Source of the DNA: Oceanitalea sp047302425
GTDB taxonomy: Bacteria; Actinomycetota; Actinomycetes; Actinomycetales; Actinomycetaceae
Reading direction: 5' to 3'
DNA length: 64,000 bases
Assembly: GCF_047302425.1 (NCBI RefSeq)
Contig: NZ_CP154855.1
Location: 558,001 to 622,000, forward strand
Part shown: piece by piece, positions 24,407-31,957 of the stretch
Layout: every line of letters starts with the position of its first letter
How positions within the stretch are numbered: the first letter of the stretch is position 1
The notes under the pieces: generated by a model
Told to the model about the DNA's origin: nothing
What the model saw: the letters and a program-made list of their open reading frames with translations, nothing else
Databases searched by the model: none
Made by a program: the position numbers and the translations under genes

Positions 24407-25325
24407 AACCAGGCTCCCGCAGACGGCGACCGCGACGGCAGGACCGGGCCTGCCCGGGGTGCCGATGCGCCGCCGCGGGGGCCGCGACGTGCCGCGCCCG
24501 CAGGGGCGCACCGGCCTCGTCGTCGCCCACGTCACGGTCGTCCTCGCGGCGCTGCTGTTCGCGCTGCCGCTGGTGTACGCGTTCTTCTCGGCGCTCAAGC
24601 CGAACCAGGAGATCTTCTCCATGCCGCCGACGCTCATCGCGTCGGAAGTGCGGTGGAGCAACTTCGTCGACGTGTTCCAGCACGGGCCGTTCCTCCGGTA
24701 CATCGGCAACTCGCTGTTCGTTGCGGTTGCCGGGACGCTCGTCGTGCTCATCGTCTCGACGACGGCCGGCTACGCCTTCGCCCGGCTGCGGTGGCGGGCG
24801 CGCGAGGTGGTCTTCCTTCTGTTCCTCGGCACGCTCATGGTGCCGCAGGAGGTCCTCGTCGTGCCGATGTTCATCGTCATGCAGTGGCTCGGCTGGGTGA
24901 ACAGCTACCCCTCGCTCATCTTCCCCTTCGCCTTCACGGCGTTCGGGACCTTCCTCATGCGGCAGTTCTACCGGGGCATCCCCTTCGAGCTGGAGGAGGC
25001 GGCGCGGATCGACGGTGCCGGCCCCCTGCGCTGCTTCCTCCAGATCGTCCTGCCACTGGGCAAGTCGGCCGTGGCCGTCCTCGCGGTGTTCACGTTCATG
25101 AGCTTCTGGAACAGCTACCTGTGGCCGCTCATCGCCGTCGTCGACTACTCGACGCTCGGCACGCTGCCGATCGGCCTGGCGACCTTCTCAGGCCAGAACG
25201 GCACGCGGTGGGACCTCCAGATGGCGGCGGCGATCATCTCGATGATCCCGACGACGGTCCTCGTCATCGCGCTGCAGAAGCACCTCGTCAAGGGCATCGC
25301 CATGTCCGGGCTGGGTGGTCGCTGA
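24396..25325 (+). CDS. Sugar ABC transporter permease, MalG-like
   Basis: 309 residues: a disordered Thr/Arg/Pro-rich N-terminus of about 40 residues, then six membrane helices. The EAA loop ELEEAARIDGAGPLRCF lies near residue 205, and the C-terminal LQKHLVKGIAMSGL is the typical MalG-group ending. It is the second permease half of the CUT1 importer. The start overlaps the end of the first permease gene by 11 bases, with a GGTGGG site upstream, and its stop overlaps the mutarotase start (TGATG at 25323-25327). That makes transport and the first catabolic step part of one polycistronic unit. Confidence 0.93.
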   Translation: MSTETRLPQTATATAGPGLPGVPMRRRGGRDVPRPQGRTGLVVAHVTVVLAALLFALPLVYAFFSALKPNQEIFSMPPTLIASEVRWSNFVDVFQHGPFLRYIGNSLFVAVAGTLVVLIVSTTAGYAFARLRWRAREVVFLLFLGTLMVPQEVLVVPMFIVMQWLGWVNSYPSLIFPFAFTAFGTFLMRQFYRGIPFELEEAARIDGAGPLRCFLQIVLPLGKSAVAVLAVFTFMSFWNSYLWPLIAVVDYSTLGTLPIGLATFSGQNGTRWDLQMAAAIISMIPTTVLVIALQKHLVKGIAMSGLGGR

Positions 25326-25675
25326 TGGCCGGCACGCAGACGGTGGCGCTGCACACCCGGCTCAAGCCGGGCCGCGAGGAGGAGTACGACCGGGTCCACG
25401 CGGTCGTGCCGCCCGGGCTCGACGCCGCGCTCCGGGAGGCAGGCGTCCGGTCGTGGCGCATCTGGCGCTCCGGGCGCGAGCTGTTCCACGTCGTCGAGTG
25501 TGACGACTACGCCGCGATGCGGGCCTACCTGCGCGACCACCCGGAGAACGTCCCGTGGCAGGCGCGGATGGCCGAGCTGCTCGAGGTGGAGGACGACTAC
25601 TCGGGTGACGACGCCGGTATCCGAGCGGTGTGGGAGCTGCCGGCCCGGCCCGCGGCGGGCGGCGGGACCCCGTGA
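25325..25675 (+). CDS. L-fucose/L-rhamnose mutarotase family protein
   Basis: 116 residues of the RhaM-like ferredoxin-fold mutarotase family: HTRLKPGREEEYDRVH near residue 10 (catalytic His and Tyr), IWRSGRELFHVVECDDY near 50, and NVPWQARMAELLE near 85. Mutarotases interconvert alpha and beta anomers of the free sugar. Fucosidases that retain configuration release alpha-L-fucose, whereas the dehydrogenase may need the beta anomer, so this step fits between hydrolysis and oxidation. The family was named for rhamnose in proteobacteria; the fucose role here is from context. The gene has one-base stop/start overlap upstream and a GTGA overlap with the aldo/keto reductase downstream. Confidence 0.85.
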   Translation: MAGTQTVALHTRLKPGREEEYDRVHAVVPPGLDAALREAGVRSWRIWRSGRELFHVVECDDYAAMRAYLRDHPENVPWQARMAELLEVEDDYSGDDAGIRAVWELPARPAAGGGTP

Positions 25676-26628
25676 GCGGCCTCGCCCTCCCGCGGTTCGG
25701 TCTTGGTGCGGCGCCGCTCGGGAACCTCTTCGCCGAGGTCGACGACGTCACCGCCCGGGAGTGCGTCGACGCGGCGTGGGACGCGGGCCTGCGGTTCTTC
25801 GACACGGCCCCGCACTACGGGCTGGGCCTGTCCGAGCGTCGGCTCGGAGACGCGCTGCGAGCACGCCCGCGCGAGGAGGCGGTCGTCTCCACCAAGGTCG
25901 GGCGGGTCCTCGAGCCGGACCCGCGGTGGCGTCCGGGACGCGACGACTCAGCCAACGGGTTCCTTGTCCCCGCGACGCTGCGTCGCCGTGCCGACCTCAC
26001 CCCAGCCGGCGTCCGGCGCAGCCTCGCGCAGAGCCTGGAACGGCTCGGTCTTGACGGGGTCGACGTCGCGCTCCTCCACGACCCCGAGGAGATCGGGACA
26101 CCCGAGCAGGCGCGGGCCGCCGTGTCCACCCTGCGCGCGCTCCGTGAGGAGGGGGCCGTGCGCGCCGTGGGCGCCGGCTCGAAGTCCGCCGCGGCGCTCG
26201 AGGCCCTCGTGCGCGCGGGCGGTCTCGACGTCGTCATGCTCGCCGGGAGGTACACGCTGCTCGAGCAGGAGGCGGCGCGTGGGCTGCTCGACCTGTGCGC
26301 CGAGCGCGGCGTCGCCGTCGTCGCGGTGGGCGTGCTCAACTCCGGCCTGCTCGCGACGCCGCGGCCCGCGCCGGGGGCGACGTACGAGTACGGCCCGGCG
26401 GGCCGGGAGGTGCTGGAACGCGCCCACCGGCTGGCCGACGTGTGCGAGGAGCACGGCGTCACCCTCCCGCACGCGGCGGTGCACTTCCCCCTACGCCACC
26501 CGGCCGTCGCCAACGTCACTGTCGGTCTGCGCTCGCCGCGGGAGGTTGCCGAGCTCACCCACTGGGTGAGCACGCCGGTGCCCGAGGAGCTGTGGGCCGC
26601 CCTCGACACGGTCGGCGGTCCGAGGTGA
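25672..26628 (+). CDS. Aldo/keto reductase, probable L-fucose dehydrogenase
   Basis: 318 residues of an AKR of the D-threo-aldose/L-fucose 1-dehydrogenase group. Motifs: LGAAPLGNL near the start, FFDTAPHYGLGLSERRLG with the catalytic Asp and Tyr (residues about 40-60), VVSTKVGR with the Lys, and VALLHDPEE with the His near 130. The C-terminal barrel has the LAGRYTLLEQEA and VGVLNSGLLA segments found in this group. It oxidises the C1 of L-fucose to L-fuconolactone with NAD(P). The GTG start overlaps the mutarotase stop (GTGA). The next gene encodes a lactonase, giving the expected sugar to lactone to acid order. Confidence 0.88.
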   Translation: MSGLALPRFGLGAAPLGNLFAEVDDVTARECVDAAWDAGLRFFDTAPHYGLGLSERRLGDALRARPREEAVVSTKVGRVLEPDPRWRPGRDDSANGFLVPATLRRRADLTPAGVRRSLAQSLERLGLDGVDVALLHDPEEIGTPEQARAAVSTLRALREEGAVRAVGAGSKSAAALEALVRAGGLDVVMLAGRYTLLEQEAARGLLDLCAERGVAVVAVGVLNSGLLATPRPAPGATYEYGPAGREVLERAHRLADVCEEHGVTLPHAAVHFPLRHPAVANVTVGLRSPREVAELTHWVSTPVPEELWAALDTVGGPR

Positions 26629-27470
26629 TCGACGCGCACCTGCACGTGTGGGACCCCGCCGTGCTCGACTACGGGTGGCTCACCCCGGCCGCCGGGGCGC
26701 TGCACGCCCGGTTCGGTGTCGATGACGCCCGTCGGGCGGCCGAGAGGTGCGCCGCGAGGACCGGTGTACCGGTCGAGGGCGCGATCCTCGTCCAGGCCGC
26801 GGACACGGCCGTGGAGACCGAGTGGCTCCTTGCCCAGGCAGACGCTGCCGGCGGGTGGGTGCGGGGCGTGGTCGGCTGGCTGCCGTTGCGCAGCCCGGAG
26901 GCGGTGGCCACGGCGCTGGCCGAGCGGGATGCCCGCCACGTCGGGGTGCGTCACCTCCTCCACGACGACCCGGACCCCCAGCTCCTCACGCGCCTTCCGG
27001 TGCGGGCGTCGCTAGCGCTCGTGCGCGACGCGGGGCTTCCGCTCGACGTCCCCGACGCCTACCCCGACCTCCTGGCACAAGCCGCCGACGTCGTCGACGC
27101 GGTGCCGGGCCTCGTCGTCGTCCTCGACCACCTGGGAAAGCCGCCCCTGGGGGAGGACCTGGACCGCTGGCGGCGCCTCGTCCGCGAGCTCGCCGCGCGC
27201 CCCGGCACGGTCGCGAAGGTCTCGGGTCTCGCGACGAGCACGGCTCCCGGCGTCCCCTGGTCCGCCGCGACCGCGCGGCCGGCGTGGGATGTCGCGCTCG
27301 ACGCCTTCGGGGCCGACCGGCTCATGCTCGGCAGCGACTATCCGATCGCACCGGAGGCGGGCGACTACGCAGGGTCCGTCGGACCCCTCCTCGAGCTGGC
27401 GGCCGAGCTGGCTCCCGGCGAACGGCACGCGTTGCTCGCCGGTACCGCGCGGCGCGTCTACGGCGTCTGA
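26625..27470 (+). CDS. Amidohydrolase-superfamily L-fuconolactonase
   Basis: 281 residues of the COG3618 lactonase branch of the amidohydrolase superfamily. The protein begins with IDAHLHVWDPAVLDYGWL, where HxH is the metal-binding strand-1 motif; VVLDHLGKPP (near 165) supplies the strand-5/6 His and Lys, KVSGL follows, and MLGSDYPIA near 230 gives the catalytic aspartate. It hydrolyses L-fuconolactone to L-fuconate. The GTG start overlaps the aldo/keto reductase stop. Its last 13 bases overlap the end of the convergent regulator gene, so there is no terminator space between the two transcripts. Lactonase identity is supported by motif set and by fixed association with fuconate dehydratase genes. 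Confidence 0.9.
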   Translation: MIDAHLHVWDPAVLDYGWLTPAAGALHARFGVDDARRAAERCAARTGVPVEGAILVQAADTAVETEWLLAQADAAGGWVRGVVGWLPLRSPEAVATALAERDARHVGVRHLLHDDPDPQLLTRLPVRASLALVRDAGLPLDVPDAYPDLLAQAADVVDAVPGLVVVLDHLGKPPLGEDLDRWRRLVRELAARPGTVAKVSGLATSTAPGVPWSAATARPAWDVALDAFGADRLMLGSDYPIAPEAGDYAGSVGPLLELAAELAPGERHALLAGTARRVYGV

Positions 27471-28162
27471 CGCGCCGGCGCGCCCTCACGGTCGACCTGC
27501 CGACTCACCCACATCTCCACACCCGCCACGTGGGCGGTGGACCAGGCGCGGGCGAGGTCGTGACGGCCCTCCCGGAGGGCGTCGAGGATGGCGCGGTGCT
27601 CGGCGAGCGTGCGGTCGGCCGCTCCCGCCTCGGTGATGCCCCGCCACGTCCGTGCCCGAGTCGTGGCGCTCGAGATGCCCTCGAGCGTCGCGGCCAGGTA
27701 CGCGTTGCCCGAGGCCCGGTTGATCGTCCGGTGGAACTCGAGGTCTGCGGCGACAAGCTCGTCGATGGAGGACTCGGGGCCGGTCGACTCGACGAGCACG
27801 GCCAGGTGCGCGAGCTCCTTGGGGCTCAGACGACCCGCCGCCATCTCGGCCGCTGCCGGTTCGAGGATCCGACGGACGCCGAGCAGGTCGACGATCGAGG
27901 AGTCCTGGTGCAGGTCGATGATGAAGGACAGCGCCTCGACGAGCGTGCTGGGGGCGAGGCTCGTGACGAAGGTGCCGTCGCCCTGGCGGACATCGAGCAC
28001 ACGGATAAGGGCGAGCGCCTTGACGGCCTCACGCAGCGAGTTGCGGGACAGTCCCAGGCGTTCGCTGAGAGCGGCCTCGGGAGGGAGCCGATCGCCGGGT
28101 GCCAGCTCACCGCTGAGGATCATCCCGCGGATCGCCTGGATCGCGTCATCGGTCACGGCCAT
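27458..28162 (-). CDS. GntR/FCD-family regulator of the fucose regulon
   Basis: 234 residues. The winged helix at residues 5-70 contains RGMILSGELAPGDRLPPE, LSERLGLSRNSLREAVKAL and VRQGDGTFV. The FCD ligand domain follows with RRILEPAAAEMAA, a LEFHRTINRASGN metal-ligand helix (Asp/His) and LAEHRAILDAL. FadR-group proteins repress sugar-acid genes and release DNA on binding a pathway intermediate. ATG 28162 lies six bases after TAGGCT (28169-28174 on this strand), so the mRNA is probably leaderless. Degenerate operator copies at 28192 and 28223 suggest autoregulation. As the only regulator in the cluster it is the natural owner of the ACATC(C/G)GATGT sites; L-fuconate or a keto acid may be the inducer. 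Confidence 0.88.
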   Translation of the reverse strand: MAVTDDAIQAIRGMILSGELAPGDRLPPEAALSERLGLSRNSLREAVKALALIRVLDVRQGDGTFVTSLAPSTLVEALSFIIDLHQDSSIVDLLGVRRILEPAAAEMAAGRLSPKELAHLAVLVESTGPESSIDELVAADLEFHRTINRASGNAYLAATLEGISSATTRARTWRGITEAGAADRTLAEHRAILDALREGRHDLARAWSTAHVAGVEMWVSRQVDREGAPARQTP

Positions 28163-28191
28163 GAGATCAGCCTAGTCGACGACGACCCCTG

Positions 28192-28202
28192 ACATCGGGT
28201 CT
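28192..28202. promoter_or_regulatory. Degenerate operator copy upstream of the gntR gene
   Basis: ACATCGGGTCT agrees with the consensus at 9 of 11 positions and lies about 18 bases upstream of the TAGGCT -10 box of the regulator gene, in its -35 region. Autoregulation is inferred. Confidence 0.4.
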
Positions 28203-28222
28203 CTTGCGTCGTAGTACGCCCA

Positions 28223-28233
28223 ACGTCCGATGA
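28223..28233. promoter_or_regulatory. Degenerate operator copy in the gntR/fucosidase gap
   Basis: ACGTCCGATGA agrees at 9 of 11 positions. It lies in the 179-bp divergent gap between the regulator and the second fucosidase and could bind cooperatively with the sites at 28192 and 28300. Confidence 0.35.
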
Positions 28234-28299
28234 GGGGAGCTGCGTGCTGGCTGGTGGGCGGTTTGTGCTCCGACGGGGTGGTCGGGGACACTGATAGAG

Positions 28300-28310
28300 A
28301 CATCGGATGT
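28300..28310. promoter_or_regulatory. Perfect fucose-regulon operator before second fucosidase
   Basis: ACATCGGATGT, a perfect 5-1-5 palindrome, directly after a TGATAGA stretch (28292-28298) that may be a -10 box, and 32 bases before the fucosidase start. Confidence 0.72.
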
Positions 28311-28341
28311 GTGACGCGGTGATGCTGCCGCAGGAGGCGTG

Positions 28342-29697
28342 ATGCTCAACTTCGAGACCAGGACCGGCCCCGACCTCGGCGCTGCGGCACCCACCTACCC
28401 GGAGCTCGAGGTGCCCGCGTGGTACCGCGACGCCAAGCTCGGGTTCTTCGTCCACTGGGGCCTGTACTCCGTCCCGGCCTGGGGCACTCCGCCAGGCTCG
28501 GTCCCTGTGCCGATCGAGGACGCCTATACCCATCACCAGTACGCGGAGTGGTACGCGAACACCGTCCGTATCCCCGGCAGCCCGACGCGCCGTTTCCATG
28601 AGGAGGAGTACGGTGTCGGCGTCTCCTACGAGGACCTCGCGGACCTGTGGACCGTCGACGGCTTCGACGCCTCCACCCTCGTGGGCGAGCTCGTCGCGGC
28701 CGGCGGCCGGTACGTCGTTCCGACGACGAAGCACCACGACGGCTTCTGCCTGTGGGGGACGGCGACGACGCCCTTCAACGCGCTGCGCCGAGGCCCGCGG
28801 CGGGACCTCATCGCGGAGATCGCCGAGGCCACCGCTGCCGCCGGCGCCCGCCTGGGACTGTACTTCTCCGGTGCCCACGACTGGCACGTCGCCGATCACC
28901 CTCCGATCGAGTCGGACACCGATCTCTTCCGCTACCGCCGCAACGACGGCTCCTTCGCCCGGTACGCCGCCGCCCAGCTGCGCGAGCTCGTCGAACGCTT
29001 CCGCCCGGCGGTGCTGTGGAACGACATCGACTGGCCCGATGCAGGCAAGACGGACGGCCCCGACGGTCTTGCCGCGCTGCTGCGTGAGTACCTGGCAGCA
29101 GTCCCGGACGGCGTCGTCAATGATCGCTGGGGCGTGCCGGCGCACGGCTTCCTCACCCGTGAGTACTCCCACGTGCCCGAGACGATGGCGGTGCCCTGGG
29201 AAGCGACTCGAGGTCTGGGCTGGTCGTTCGGGCACAACCGCAACGAAGGTCCGGAGCAGACGGTCTCCGAGCGCGAGCTCATCCACCTCCTCGTCGATGT
29301 CGTGTCGAAGAACGGCAACCTGCTGCTCAACGTCGGGCCACGAGCGGACGGGTCGCTCCCGGAGCTGCAGCGTGAGCGGCTGCGAGCGCTCGGCCGGTGG
29401 ATGGCCGGCAACGGTGAGGCGGTGTACGGCACGCGACCGTGGCGACGTCACGGCGACGGCGCGGAGACGGCCTACACGCGTCGTGACGACGACCTCTACG
29501 TCCACGTGCTCGACCCCGCGCGCACCGAGATCACCCTCGCGGCGGACCTCGTGGCCTCGGGTGGTTCGCTGCCCGAGGGTGCCAGGTGGCTCGGCGCCGG
29601 TCCGGCGACCGGTGGCGCCGTCGTCGACGTGCCGGTGGGGCTACGGGACACCGTCGCCGCCGTGCTGCACCTGCCGGGCGCCGCCGGACGGTCCTGA
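28342..29697 (+). CDS. GH29 alpha-L-fucosidase, second copy
   Basis: 451 residues, a different GH29 subgroup from the first fucosidase. Motifs: LGFFVHWGLYSVPAWGTP near residue 33, the longer N-terminal segment with YAEWYANTVRIPGSP, PTTKHHDGFCLWGTA near 130, and the nucleophile in AVLWNDIDWPD near 225. ETMAVPWEATRGLGWSFG and NLLLNVGPRADG follow. It lacks a signal peptide and so is cytoplasmic. Start ATG 28342 has AGGAGG four bases upstream; the GTG one codon earlier is too close. It is a separate unit with its own perfect operator. Having two subgroups suggests that more than one fucosyl linkage is cleaved, for example alpha-1,2 and alpha-1,3/1,4; the exact split is not visible. Confidence 0.93.
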   Translation: MLNFETRTGPDLGAAAPTYPELEVPAWYRDAKLGFFVHWGLYSVPAWGTPPGSVPVPIEDAYTHHQYAEWYANTVRIPGSPTRRFHEEEYGVGVSYEDLADLWTVDGFDASTLVGELVAAGGRYVVPTTKHHDGFCLWGTATTPFNALRRGPRRDLIAEIAEATAAAGARLGLYFSGAHDWHVADHPPIESDTDLFRYRRNDGSFARYAAAQLRELVERFRPAVLWNDIDWPDAGKTDGPDGLAALLREYLAAVPDGVVNDRWGVPAHGFLTREYSHVPETMAVPWEATRGLGWSFGHNRNEGPEQTVSERELIHLLVDVVSKNGNLLLNVGPRADGSLPELQRERLRALGRWMAGNGEAVYGTRPWRRHGDGAETAYTRRDDDLYVHVLDPARTEITLAADLVASGGSLPEGARWLGAGPATGGAVVDVPVGLRDTVAAVLHLPGAAGRS

Positions 29698-29740
29698 GCC
29701 GCCACTGCGGCGCAGTCGGGGCCACGGATACGGTAAGTCC

Positions 29741-30115
29741 GTGGCACGACGACGCATCGACCCGGGCGAGGGCATGGCTGCGCTGCGCCAGTGGCGCAGC
29801 GCGCAGGACGCGGGCGAGCGGGTGCCGGCCGCCGTCGTCCGCACCGCGGTGCGCTTCACCCTGGAGGAGCTCGCGGTGGGCTCGCCGGGCAACTCGGTGG
29901 AGGTGCGGGTACCGCCCGCCATGGCCGTCCAGGCCATCGCCGGGCCCCGCCACACGCGCGGCACGCCGCCCAACGTCGTCGAGACCGACATGGAGACCTG
30001 GCTGCGCCTCGCCACCGGCCTGACGTCGTGGGAGGAGGCCCGCCGGTCCGGCAGGGTCAGCGCCTCGGGGATCCGCGCGGACCTGTCCGGCGTCCTCCCG
30101 CTCATCACCCGGTAG
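29741..30115 (+). CDS. Sterol carrier family protein (Rv0807-like)
   Basis: 124 residues, beginning VARRRIDPGEGMAAL and containing VRTAVRFTLEELA, GNSVEVRVPPAMAVQAI and NVVETDMETWLRLATG. It matches the short actinobacterial sterol-carrier-like family that sits just upstream of purF in mycobacteria (Rv0807) and related genera. The fold is an SCP2-type lipid-binding alpha/beta sandwich; no ligand is known. GTG 29741 follows TACGGT (29729-29734) by six bases and has no Shine-Dalgarno, so the transcript is likely leaderless. The conserved link with purine genes is unexplained. Confidence 0.82.
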   Translation: MARRRIDPGEGMAALRQWRSAQDAGERVPAAVVRTAVRFTLEELAVGSPGNSVEVRVPPAMAVQAIAGPRHTRGTPPNVVETDMETWLRLATGLTSWEEARRSGRVSASGIRADLSGVLPLITR

Positions 30116-30138
30116 CGGCGCGGGGGTAGGTTGGCGGG

Positions 30139-30465
30139 GTGAGTAGTCCCGACACGCCCAGCTCCGCCCCGTCACCCGAGGCTGTCCCCGACGCAGACGC
30201 GCCGGTCGCGCGCGCCGTCGACGTCGCCGACCCGAGCCGGGTGCGCCGCGCTCCCCGCTACGGAGGCTTCGGCGTCGTCGGCTTCCTGGCCGGCGCCTTG
30301 GTCGCCCTCGTGCTGACGTTCCTGCCGATCGGGACGGACACCCTCGAACCGGGCACGCTCTTCCTCCTGCTCCTGCTCGCGACCGGCACCGTCGGGGTCT
30401 TCGCCGGCCTCGCCTGGGCGCTCGTCGCCGACCGCCGCTCGCTGCGCCGCCGTGGCCGGGACTGA
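30139..30465 (+). CDS. Small two-helix membrane protein, unknown
   Basis: 108 residues. The first 45 are Pro/Ala/Asp-rich and probably disordered. Two hydrophobic helices follow (about 45-65, VVGFLAGALVALVLTFL, and 72-96, LFLLLLLATGTVGVFAGLAW), then a basic tail RRSLRRRGRD. It would be a cytoplasmic-membrane hairpin with both ends inside. I do not recognise a named family. GTG 30139 lies exactly six bases after TAGGTT (30127-30132), a textbook leaderless start. It overlaps the ribonuclease gene by 14 bases, so the two are expressed together. Confidence 0.7.
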   Translation: MSSPDTPSSAPSPEAVPDADAPVARAVDVADPSRVRRAPRYGGFGVVGFLAGALVALVLTFLPIGTDTLEPGTLFLLLLLATGTVGVFAGLAWALVADRRSLRRRGRD

Positions 30466-31915
30466 CCGCGGCGTGCCCCTGCGCCAGCTCCACCTCCCGG
30501 CCCCACCCGCGCGCGTCGCCGAGTCCCTCGACCGGCTGCGGACCGAGCTCGAGATCCCCGACGGCTTCCCGGCCGAGGCGCTGCGGGAGGCCGAGGAGGC
30601 CGCCCGGCGCCCGCTCCCCGCGCTGCCCGACGCCCGCGACCTGCCCCTCGTCACCGTCGACCCGGCCGGCGCCCGCGACCTCGACCAGGCCGTCCACCTC
30701 GAGGAGGACGGCGACGGCGTCGTCGTCCACTACGCCATCGCCGACCTCGCCTCCTTCGTCACGCCCGGCGGCGCCCTCGACACCGCCGTCCAGGAGCGCG
30801 GCGTCACCGTCTACGGCCCCACCGGCTCCACACCGCTGCACCCCGAGGCGCTCAGCGCCGGCGCCGCGAGCCTCCTGCCCGGCCAGGACCGCCCCGCCTA
30901 CCTGTGGCGCATCGCCCTCGACGCCGAGGGCGCCGTCACCGGGGCCACCGTCCGCCGCGCCCTGGTCCGCAGCCGCGCGCAGCTGACCTACGAGCAGGTC
31001 CAGCGGGTCGTCGACGGCGGCAGCGACGCGGCGGTCCCGGCCACCCTGCCCGGGCTGCTGCGCCGCGTGGGCGAGCTGCGCCTCGCGCGGGAGCGGGCCC
31101 GCGGCGGCGTCTCCCTCGAGATCCCCGAGCAGGAGGTCGTCGCGCGCGACGGCGGGTACACCCTCGCCTTCCGCGCCACGCTGCCCGTGGAGGAGTGGAA
31201 CGCCCAGCTCTCCCTGCTCACCGGCATCTGCGCCGCCGAGATCATGCGCGCGACGGGCGTCGGCATCCTGCGGACCCTCCCGCCCGCCGACCCGCGGGAC
31301 CTCGCCCGCCTGCGCCGCACCGCCCGCGGCCTGGGCATCGACTGGCCCGCGGAGGTCTCCTACTCCGACCTGCTCCCCGCCCTCGACTCCGCCGTCCCCG
31401 CGCACGCCGCCTTCCTCACCGAGGCGACGACGCTCTTCCGCGGCGCCGGCTACGCCGTCCTGGGCGAGGAGGACGACGGTGACACCCGGCACGCCGCCAT
31501 CGGCGCGCACTACGCGCACGTCACCGCGCCGCTGCGCCGCCTCGTCGACCGCGCCGGCCTCGAGGTCTGCCGCGCCGCCTGCGCGGACGAGCCCGTCCCG
31601 GAGTGGGTCCACGAGGCGCTGCCCACCCTGCCCCGGGCCATGGCCCGCAGCACCCAGCGGGCCGGACGCTACGAGCGCGGCGCCGTCGACGCCGTCGAGG
31701 CCCTCGTCCTCGAGGCGAGGGTCGGGGAGGAGTTCCGCGGCGTCGTCGTCGAGGTCGACGAGAACGACGACGGCGTGCGCGGCACCGTCCTCATCGCCGA
31801 GCCCGCCGTCGAGGCGACCGTCCACGCCCCCGAGCTGCCGCTCGGTGAGCAGGTGGCCGTACGTCTGGACGAGGTCGACGTGCCCACCCGGACGGTGCGC
31901 TTCTCACCTGTCTGA
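30452..31915 (+). CDS. RNB-domain (RNase II/R family) exoribonuclease
   Basis: 487 residues, shorter than RNase R. The RNB catalytic domain starts with TVDPAGARDLDQAVHL near residue 70, where the spaced aspartates bind magnesium, and ends with the HYAHVTAPLRRLVDR signature near 360. No N-terminal cold-shock domains are present; a short OB-like C-terminal segment (VRGTVLIAEPAVEATV) may be a reduced S1 domain. It degrades RNA 3' to 5'. Compact RNB proteins of this kind are common in actinobacteria. The GTG start overlaps the upstream membrane-protein gene by 14 bases. A 42-bp gap separates it from purF. Confidence 0.9.
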   Translation: MAGTDRGVPLRQLHLPAPPARVAESLDRLRTELEIPDGFPAEALREAEEAARRPLPALPDARDLPLVTVDPAGARDLDQAVHLEEDGDGVVVHYAIADLASFVTPGGALDTAVQERGVTVYGPTGSTPLHPEALSAGAASLLPGQDRPAYLWRIALDAEGAVTGATVRRALVRSRAQLTYEQVQRVVDGGSDAAVPATLPGLLRRVGELRLARERARGGVSLEIPEQEVVARDGGYTLAFRATLPVEEWNAQLSLLTGICAAEIMRATGVGILRTLPPADPRDLARLRRTARGLGIDWPAEVSYSDLLPALDSAVPAHAAFLTEATTLFRGAGYAVLGEEDDGDTRHAAIGAHYAHVTAPLRRLVDRAGLEVCRAACADEPVPEWVHEALPTLPRAMARSTQRAGRYERGAVDAVEALVLEARVGEEFRGVVVEVDENDDGVRGTVLIAEPAVEATVHAPELPLGEQVAVRLDEVDVPTRTVRFSPV

Positions 31916-31957
31916 CCGCCCCCGTCACGCGGGCCGCAGGTGTGGGACCATGCACAC

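Noticed and set aside
29698..29711. GCCGC/GCGGC hairpin after the second fucosidase as a terminator
   Set aside because: Five-bp stem without a T-run; too weak to claim.
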